From contig DRBZ01000074.1 of the NCBI GenBank assembly GCA_011043895.1, positions 1 through 10,989 on the forward strand: a stretch of DNA of 10,989 nucleotides, read 5' to 3'. The stretch comes from Candidatus Cloacimonadota bacterium (GTDB taxonomy: Bacteria; Cloacimonadota; Cloacimonadia; JGIOTU-2). Position 1 is the first letter of the stretch; every line of letters begins with the position of its first letter. The notes beneath the pieces are model-generated. The model was not told the origin of the DNA. It saw nothing but the letters and a program-made list of their open reading frames with translations, and searched no databases. A program made the translations under genes and the position numbers. Shown here in pieces: positions 6,204 to 10,989 of the stretch.

Positions 6204-9200
6204 ATGAAAAAAGGATTAGCAGTTTTTACAGCTTTGCTTTTAATTTCACCGATACTTTTTGCTACTAATGTATCATCTTTACTAGATCTCTATAATATAA
6301 GGGATGATTTAAGGGGTTCTTATACACAAACAACAAATATCAATTTGGCACCAACCAATCCTGCAAATGTTGCTGCATGGGAAAGTGGTACAAGCTATTC
6401 CGTCGATGAATATGTCCGATATAATGATGGAGGAATTGTTTATACATATATATGTATCCAAGCAACTTCATCAGAAAATCCAACGAATACTGATTATTGG
6501 AAAAAACTATGGGCTTCCGCATGTGGCTGGTTACCACTTGGCGATGGCACAACTCAATTTTCTGGAACTTTTAATGGAAATGGTTTTACAATTGATGATT
6601 TATACATTAACCGATCTTCCAATCTTAATGGTCTTTTTGGAGCGACTAATGGTGCAACAATAACGAACACAGAAGTAACAAACGTTGATATTACGGGAAA
6701 TGATTATGTTGGCGGTTTGGTTGGTGATTGTGTGAATACAGATATTACAAAATCATATACAACAGGTTCTTTAACAGGAAATGATAGGATTGGTGGTTTA
6801 GTTGGTGATAGCAGAACAGGATCTTCAATATCACTAAGTTATAGCTCATGCAGTGTTTCTGGCGTATCAAGGATTGGAGGTTTTGTTGGCTTAAATTACA
6901 ATGCTTCATCAATCGAAAATTGCTATTGCAGAGGATCAGTAGAACGTACAAGTGGGAATTCTGCATATTATGGTGGATTTGCCGGGATCAATAATGAAGC
7001 AACTATCAAAAAATGTTATTCTACTGGAGAAGTTATACCAAATTCAACTGGAAAAGGTTTTGTTGGTGCAGTAGCAGCATCCACGGGAAATTATAAGATG
7101 TTAGATAATTTCTGGGACAGAGAAACTTCAAAGCAAACTACATCAGCTGGAAGTACAAATAATAATAGTGAATTGCCAGCAGATAAATATACATACCAAA
7201 TGCAGGATACATATACATTTACCGATGCTGGTTGGGATTTTGAAGGTGAGAGCACAAACGGAACAAATAATTATTGGGATCAATTCCCGAAAACAAATGA
7301 CGGCTACCCCTATCTCTCATGGGAGGATGGTTCAAATGTATCCCTTCAGAAACCGTTCGGTGCTGGAACAAGTGTTTCTCCATATATTATAGCAAATTTA
7401 AATAATCTTTTTTGGCTTAGCCAAAATCAAGGTGAATGGGATAAATATTATTCCCAATCTAACAATATTGATGCATCTGATACTGAGAATTGGTATGACG
7501 GAGAAGGATTCAAACCTATTGGAAGATGGGAGGCAGAGAAATTTACTGGAAATTATGATGGTAATAATAAAACAATTGATGGACTCCATATCAATAGAGA
7601 AGTGTATTATCTTGGATTATTTGGACGAACTTATACCGGTGCAGAAATCTCCAATCTGGGCATCACCAATGTCTATATACGGGGTACTACTGCTGACCAA
7701 GGTTTGGGAGCTTTAATTGGTAGCGCATTTGAAACCACAATTGATAATTGTTACAGCTCTGGCTCAATACAGGGAAGTAATAACATGGGTGGCCTTGTTG
7801 GTTCTTTAGATAGAGATAATAACTCGGCTAGTGTTACCAATTGTCATAGTTCATGTACCGTGAGTGGAGATGACTATCTCGGTGGATTAATTGGACTAAA
7901 TTACGGAAGTATAAGCAATAGTTATAGTACAGGGAATGTGAGCGGAGTAACGACCGAAGACAATGGAAGTTACGCAATCGGTGGTTTCATCGGTTCAAAC
8001 CTTAACGATGAAACACCTAGTCAATCAGTTACCAATTGTTACTGTACGGGAAATGTTGAAAGTGTTAAAGGAGGAAAGTGTGGTGGTTTTGTTGGATTGG
8101 CTAGTCAAAATAGTATTATTAATAAATGCTATTGTACAGGTTCTGTAGATGCATATGATGATTTTGCTGGTGGTTTCGTTGGAGATATTGGATTTGAAGG
8201 AGTCGAGAATGCAGTAATTAGTGAATGTTACTCTTTAGGAAACACTAATGCAGATAATTATATTGGAAGTTTTGCAGGAAGACTTCGCTATTCGGTTACA
8301 ATAAGTAACTGTTATAGTAAAGGAAATGTCGTAAGAAATTTTGGAAGTACAGATACAGATGTTGGTGGTTTTATCGGTTATATAGGTACAGGTACAGACA
8401 CTAATCCTTGCACTGTTGAATATTGTTATTGTATTGGAACAGTCACTTATGCCACTTCTAAAGAAAATCCAACCGATAAAGGATTTGTGGGTTCAGAAGA
8501 TGGAGCATCACATATCTATACAAGTAATTTCTTCGATCTGGGAACATCAAACCAAACAAGTGATGCTGTCGGAGCTGCAACAGGTAAATCTACATCTGAT
8601 ATGAAAACACAGTTAACTTTTACGGATGCTGGATGGGATTTTTCAGATACATGGTCAATTAATGCAGGATTTAATAGTGGCTACCCCTACTTGCAGGACA
8701 ATAATACCCTCCCTGTCGAACTCTCAACCTTTACTGCACAATTTATCAACAAAACCCCCACCCTCTATTGGCGAACACAATCAGAATTAGATAATCTCGG
8801 CTGGTATGTGTACAGAAGCCAAATCGAAGATTTCAATACTGCATCGCAGGTGTCTGATTTCATCTCAGGATACGGCACAACCACACTTACTCATGATTAC
8901 ACTTATGAGGATTATATTTCTAATCCCCAGCAGAATGAAACTTATTACTATTGGCTGGAGAGTGTTGACCTTGGAGGAACGATACATCATTATGCCCAGG
9001 TTGCCGAACTCACGATCAATGATAATAATGATCCCGGGAACGGACAGATACCGGAACCAATTGTCTATGGACTTCAGCAAAATACTCCCAATCCTTTTAA
9101 TCCTGATTTGTCATCAACAACGATACAATTCTCTTTACCAGAGCAATCACAGGTGAAGCTTGAACTTTTCAATCTTAAAGGACAGAAAATGATCACACTT

Positions 9201-9344
9201 TTTGATGGTTTTGAACAGCAATCAAGTCTCACATGGAATGGCCATAATTCCGCTGGAAAGAGCTTGCAGAATGGTGTTTATTTGATGAAGCTCATGGTAA
9301 ATGGTCATCAATACGACACAAAGAAAGTACTTATTGTAAAATAA
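6204..9344 (+). CDS. Large secreted GLUG-repeat protein with FlgD-like/type IX-style C-terminal domain
   Basis: This 1046-residue protein has a signal peptide (MKKGLAVFTALLLISPILFA, cleavage near residue 20) and a GAGGAG ribosome site 6 nt before the ATG. Two homologous beta-helix modules follow (about 25-373 and 388-830). They are built of GLUG-type repeats (GGLVG/GGFVG/GGFIG cores at 170, 197, 225, 257 and at 529, 560, 593, 627, 656, 721), usually followed by NCYS/CTG turns. Each module ends in NF(W/F)D..TS.QT, then FTDAGWDF and GYPYL. Residues 57-103 look like an inserted CBM5/12-like domain. Residues 837-935 are a PVELS-led Fn3-like domain. Residues 954-1046 form a FlgD-Ig-like sorting domain (NTPNPFNP, GVYLMKL, KKVLIVK). 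It is likely exported to the cell surface or medium, perhaps as an adhesin or glycan-binding protein. No catalytic motif is seen. It is monocistronic, divergent from the ABC operon, and has its own terminator. Confidence 0.9.
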   Translation: MKKGLAVFTALLLISPILFATNVSSLLDLYNIRDDLRGSYTQTTNINLAPTNPANVAAWESGTSYSVDEYVRYNDGGIVYTYICIQATSSENPTNTDYWKKLWASACGWLPLGDGTTQFSGTFNGNGFTIDDLYINRSSNLNGLFGATNGATITNTEVTNVDITGNDYVGGLVGDCVNTDITKSYTTGSLTGNDRIGGLVGDSRTGSSISLSYSSCSVSGVSRIGGFVGLNYNASSIENCYCRGSVERTSGNSAYYGGFAGINNEATIKKCYSTGEVIPNSTGKGFVGAVAASTGNYKMLDNFWDRETSKQTTSAGSTNNNSELPADKYTYQMQDTYTFTDAGWDFEGESTNGTNNYWDQFPKTNDGYPYLSWEDGSNVSLQKPFGAGTSVSPYIIANLNNLFWLSQNQGEWDKYYSQSNNIDASDTENWYDGEGFKPIGRWEAEKFTGNYDGNNKTIDGLHINREVYYLGLFGRTYTGAEISNLGITNVYIRGTTADQGLGALIGSAFETTIDNCYSSGSIQGSNNMGGLVGSLDRDNNSASVTNCHSSCTVSGDDYLGGLIGLNYGSISNSYSTGNVSGVTTEDNGSYAIGGFIGSNLNDETPSQSVTNCYCTGNVESVKGGKCGGFVGLASQNSIINKCYCTGSVDAYDDFAGGFVGDIGFEGVENAVISECYSLGNTNADNYIGSFAGRLRYSVTISNCYSKGNVVRNFGSTDTDVGGFIGYIGTGTDTNPCTVEYCYCIGTVTYATSKENPTDKGFVGSEDGASHIYTSNFFDLGTSNQTSDAVGAATGKSTSDMKTQLTFTDAGWDFSDTWSINAGFNSGYPYLQDNNTLPVELSTFTAQFINKTPTLYWRTQSELDNLGWYVYRSQIEDFNTASQVSDFISGYGTTTLTHDYTYEDYISNPQQNETYYYWLESVDLGGTIHHYAQVAELTINDNNDPGNGQIPEPIVYGLQQNTPNPFNPDLSSTTIQFSLPEQSQVKLELFNLKGQKMITLFDGFEQQSSLTWNGHNSAGKSLQNGVYLMKLMVNGHQYDTKKVLIVK
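6276..7322 (+). repeat. GLUG beta-helix module 1 (coding internal duplication)
   Basis: This is residues 25-373 of the secreted protein. It opens with SLLDLYNIRDDL and SGTFNGNGFTIDDLYI-like turns, then about five GLUG turns, KGFVG (284-288), NFWDRETSKQT, FTDAGWDF (339-346) and DGYPYLSW. The same order recurs in module 2, and DNA similarity is visible at the end (7218-7241 versus 8619-8642). Module 1 is shorter in GLUG turns but carries the extra CBM-like insertion. Confidence 0.7.
6372..6512 (+). other. CBM5/12-like insertion in module 1 of the secreted protein
   Basis: Residues 57-103 follow the pattern AW..GTSYSVDEYVRYN...YTYIC.QATS.ENPT....YWKKLW. This matches the spacing of aromatic and glycine residues in chitin/cellulose-binding modules of family 5/12 (W..GT.Y..GD.V.Y.G..Y.....HT....P.....W). 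The segment has no counterpart in module 2 and interrupts the opening strand of the beta-helix. Carbohydrate binding is inferred from this resemblance only. Confidence 0.5.
7365..8693 (+). repeat. GLUG beta-helix module 2 (coding internal duplication)
   Basis: This is residues 388-830 of the secreted protein. It begins SPYIIANLNNLFWLSQN and FTGNYDGNNKTIDGLHI, then about nine GLUG turns (from GALIG at 502 to GGFIG at 721), KGFVG (759-763), NFFDLGTSNQT (775-785), FTDAGWDF (806-813) and SGYPYL. The block order matches module 1, with roughly twice as many GLUG turns, which suggests expansion by turn duplication after the modules split. Confidence 0.7.
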
Positions 9345-9360
9345 TATTAACGATTTAACT

Positions 9361-9400
9361 GGAAAGCTCGAAGGTAACTCTTCGGGCTTTTCTCATTTTT
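9361..9400 (+). terminator. Intrinsic terminator of the secreted-protein gene
   Basis: A 13-bp stem (9361-9373 with 9380-9392, including two G-T wobbles) encloses a 6-nt loop GTAACT. It is followed within a few bases by TTTTT (9396-9400). It begins 16 bp past the TAA stop of the plus-strand gene. No T-run lies on the opposite side, so it should act on the plus strand only. Confidence 0.85.
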
Positions 9401-9468
9401 GAAAAACGATTGAGTTAATACCTATAAATTCGTAAAGTGTTGAATAAGCTATCGAGCATCCTTTCTCC

Positions 9469-9524
9469 CTTTGGACTGCATTGACTATGTCAATGCTAAA
9501 TCAACACAGCTGATTTACTCCATA
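9469..9524. repeat. Tandem double-hairpin element, copy 1
   Basis: This is a 56-bp unit starting CTTTGGAC and ending CTCCATA. It contains hairpin A, CATTGAC-TAT-GTCAATG (9479-9495, perfect 7-bp stem), and hairpin B, AAATCAAC-ACA-GCTGATTT (9498-9516, 8 pairs with one A-C mismatch). It is about 82% identical (46 of 56) to the second copy 64 bp downstream. It resembles a REP-type intergenic palindromic element. No coding potential is seen. Confidence 0.75.
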
Positions 9525-9532
9525 TTCATCTT

Positions 9533-9588
9533 CTTTGGACTACATTGACTGTGTCAATGTGAAATCGACGTAGTCGATTTATTCCATA
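9533..9588. repeat. Tandem double-hairpin element, copy 2
   Basis: This second 56-bp copy has the same layout: hairpin A, CATTGAC-TGT-GTCAATG (9543-9559), and hairpin B, AAATCGAC-GTA-GTCGATTT (9562-9580, perfect 8-bp stem). In hairpin B the sixth pair is G-C where copy 1 has A-T, a compensatory double change, and most other differences lie in loops or linkers. The pattern argues that the folded form is what is conserved. Confidence 0.75.
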
Positions 9589-9627
9589 ATATCAAAATAG
9601 GTAAATAAAAACAAGGTATTTAGCATT

Positions 9628-9680
9628 TTATCTTTCATAGGGATGGGCATAGACGATCAGAACTTTCCTGATAGCTTCAT
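9628..9680 (-). pseudogene. Remnant of the N-terminus of a flavodoxin-fold NAD(P)H oxidoreductase (tentative)
   Basis: Reading the minus strand from 9669 gives RKVLIVYAHPYER followed by a stop (9628-9630). KVLIVYAHP is the first strand and phosphate-loop start of the Flavodoxin_2 family (quinone reductase and KefF-like enzymes). Past the stop the frame continues NAKYL, fitting the HPxxxSFNA-type continuation if a few bases were lost. An ATG AAG at 9675-9680 would give MKKVLIVYAHP if eight intervening bases were removed. It lacks an intact start and everything after about 25 residues, and it lies beside the tandem repeats. The match is short, so it may be coincidence. Confidence 0.3.
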
Positions 9681-9729
9681 TTCAGAATTGCTTATTAATT
9701 TCCTGACAACAAGTATTATATTGTTCTAT

Positions 9730-9927
9730 CTATCGTAATGCGCTGATCCTGTTTTGTATTGCGGTCATTTCTCTTTCCATGTCGGGTATTTTCTTGTTTA
9801 CGATTTCTCCCAACGCATTGAGGGTGTTTGACATACTTTGAACGACATCGATGATATTTTTGATCGTTTCGCTGTTCTTATCTGCTTGTTCTTCCAATTT
9901 TTCTAATCGTGTTAAGATTTCATCCAT
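9730..9927 (-). CDS. Small coiled-coil protein of unknown function
   Basis: This is a 65-residue acidic, highly charged helical protein. Hydrophobic residues are spaced in heptads through nearly its whole length (ILTRLEKLEEQ, IKNIIDVVQSM, LNALGEIV, MEREMTAIQNRISAL), with a single proline at about residue 48. No signal peptide or membrane segment is present. The ATG has a good GGAGAAG ribosome site, which supports a real gene. It lies 37 bp after the PH-like membrane protein gene on the same strand and could be co-transcribed. I do not recognise a family; an oligomeric scaffold or a partner of the upstream protein is possible but not shown. Confidence 0.65.
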   Translation of the reverse strand: MDEILTRLEKLEEQADKNSETIKNIIDVVQSMSNTLNALGEIVNKKIPDMEREMTAIQNRISALR

Positions 9928-9964
9928 TTCTTCTCCATTCTTTTACAATATTTATTATGAATAT

Positions 9965-10405
9965 TTAGGTTCTTTCTCCAGTCTGGGATTGAATAGCTTC
10001 TAATAATCTGTCCGGCTCATCAGTACCTATGCGGAAAATTTTGCCGTTAGTAAGTTTAAGCTCGATAGCATCGAGTCCTGCAACATTATACATTTGTCCG
10101 CCGGGAATAAGCCGAATACCAAAACCGTAATACCATTTATTCCTGACTTTTCCTGTGAATTTGATAGTGTTGATTGGGATTTTTTTTCTAATAAGACCAG
10201 GACCAAAAGCTACATAAATACAATCCTGATTTACCCGTACAGTTAAGGAATTAAATAGATATAATGCGCAGACCATTAATACCATCACAACCGCACCGAT
10301 CCAATTAAAACCGAACCTATACATCAGGAAAATCATAAAGCAAATTACAAAGATAATGATAATGAGGAGGAGTAAACTCCTTTGTGTATGCTGATAAATA
10401 TTCAT
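9965..10405 (-). CDS. Membrane protein with bacterial PH-like domain
   Basis: This 146-residue protein starts MNIYQHTQRS. It has two hydrophobic helices (about 10-28 and 32-51), then a compact beta-rich domain (about 55-138) with YVAFGPGLIRKKIPINTIK, WYYGFGIRLI and LKLTNGKIFRIGTDEP. It ends in an amphipathic helix (PDRLLEAIQ). The two-TM-plus-domain layout and motifs match bacterial PH-domain proteins of unknown role. A GTG start at 10414 would add three residues, but the ATG at 10405 has a better-spaced GGTGA element, so I prefer it. It lies 13 bp downstream of the TldD/PmbA-family gene and is likely co-transcribed. Any link to peptidase function is unproven. Confidence 0.75.
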   Translation of the reverse strand: MNIYQHTQRSLLLLIIIIFVICFMIFLMYRFGFNWIGAVVMVLMVCALYLFNSLTVRVNQDCIYVAFGPGLIRKKIPINTIKFTGKVRNKWYYGFGIRLIPGGQMYNVAGLDAIELKLTNGKIFRIGTDEPDRLLEAIQSQTGERT

Positions 10406-10418
10406 GTTTTTCACCGAC

Positions 10419-10989
10419 CTATTTCCCCGATACTGTGATCCCTTTCACCTGAATCCAGGGATAAATTTCGCTGCCGTAATCTATTCTCTCTTTAGAAATA
10501 TTTGCAATATTTTTTATCATTTCTGCAAGATTACCCGCGATCATGGTTTCGTTCACGGGCTTGGAAATTTTGCCATTTTCTATAAGATAGCTGTTTTTTG
10601 CTACACCGGAAAAATCTCCGTTATCACTTGGATTTCCACCGGAAAATCTGCAAAGCAGTAATCCCTTATCAATCGATGAAACCATGTCTTCAAATGCGGT
10701 AGTACCCGGTTCAACAATATAGCATCCCCCGCTATTCACTGCTTTCGGCTTCCCTGTTTTGTTTGCTCCATATTGAGAAAGCAGGAAGGATTTGAGAACA
10801 CCCTTATCAATAATGGTCATATTTTGAGCTTCAAAGCCATCTCTCGTGAAGAAGTAATTCTTTGCGATTTCAGGTGAGCGCGGATAGGAATGAAGAGTGA
10901 GAATTTCATTGGCTATCTTCTCATCCAATTTATCTTTGTAGATCGAGCTTCCTGAAATGAGAGAATAATCCGAAAGATAAGCTGTAATG
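10419..10989 (-). CDS. TldD/PmbA-family protein, C-terminal part (cut by window edge)
   Basis: This frame is open to the right edge of the window and has no start there; a TTG at 10928 is an internal leucine. About 190 residues are visible. The conserved C-terminal pattern of the TldD/PmbA (modulator of DNA gyrase) family is clear: SLISGSSIYKDKLDEKIA, then TRDGFEAQNMTIIDKGVLKSFLL, EPGTTAFEDMVSSIDKGLL and SGGNPSDNGDFSGVAKNSYLIENGK. It closes with PVNETMIAGNLAEMIKNI. The last stretch looks more like PmbA/TldE than TldD. In the family, TldD carries the zinc HExxxH site and PmbA/TldE is its partner in a heterodimeric protease; that region would lie outside the window, so the subtype stays open. 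Confidence 0.88.
   Translation of the reverse strand, partial: ITAYLSDYSLISGSSIYKDKLDEKIANEILTLHSYPRSPEIAKNYFFTRDGFEAQNMTIIDKGVLKSFLLSQYGANKTGKPKAVNSGGCYIVEPGTTAFEDMVSSIDKGLLLCRFSGGNPSDNGDFSGVAKNSYLIENGKISKPVNETMIAGNLAEMIKNIANISKERIDYGSEIYPWIQVKGITVSGK

Noticed and set aside
8865..9080. Minus-strand ORF of 71 codons within the secreted-protein gene
   Set aside because: It is antisense to the Fn3-like and linker region of the 1046-residue protein, with no ribosome site or domain.
9469..9588. Possible CRISPR array
   Set aside because: There are only two units, they are diverged (about 82%), spaced by just 8 bp and each contains two hairpins; spacers and identical direct repeats are missing.

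Overview
The window reads as an AT-rich chromosome segment from a Gram-negative, probably anaerobic bacterium of the FCB superphylum. The grounds are predicted outer-membrane and periplasmic proteins with signal peptides, a large secreted GLUG-repeat protein ending in a FlgD-like/type IX-style C-terminal domain with an NxPNPFNP-type motif, and a PVELS-type linker before it. Candidatus Cloacimonadota or a nearby candidate phylum is my best guess; this is inference from protein style and cannot be settled without a database search.

Region 1 (1-244) has no convincing gene. It holds a short palindromic repeat (46-73) matching the widespread ATTCCC-N8-GGGAAT pattern, plus other small inverted repeats. 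Region 2 (245-6001, all minus strand) is a tightly packed six-gene operon read from right to left: a TetR-family regulator, an ABC ATPase, two FtsX/LolC-like permeases, a LolA-like periplasmic protein and a putative outer-membrane beta-barrel. Genes overlap or lie 9-18 bp apart. A perfect odd-centred palindrome (6023-6037) sits between the regulator start and a -35-like TTGACA, as expected for an autoregulated TetR operon. Together the genes have one component for each envelope layer and could form an inner-membrane to outer-membrane conveyor for a lipid, lipoprotein or other hydrophobic substrate. That route is inferred; the substrate is unknown.

Region 3 (6204-9344, plus strand) is a single divergent gene for a 1046-residue secreted protein. 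Two homologous GLUG beta-helix modules are followed by a C-terminal sorting-type domain, and a small aromatic-rich domain resembling CBM5/12 is inserted near the N-terminus. A clear intrinsic terminator follows.

Region 4 (9345-9729) is a convergent intergenic stretch. It carries the terminator, two tandem 56-bp copies of a double-hairpin element with a compensatory base change, and what looks like a decayed remnant of the N-terminus of a flavodoxin-fold NAD(P)H oxidoreductase. Region 5 (9730-10989, minus strand) holds the C-terminal part of a TldD/PmbA-family protein (cut by the window edge), a two-helix membrane protein with a bacterial PH-like domain, and a 65-residue coiled-coil protein.
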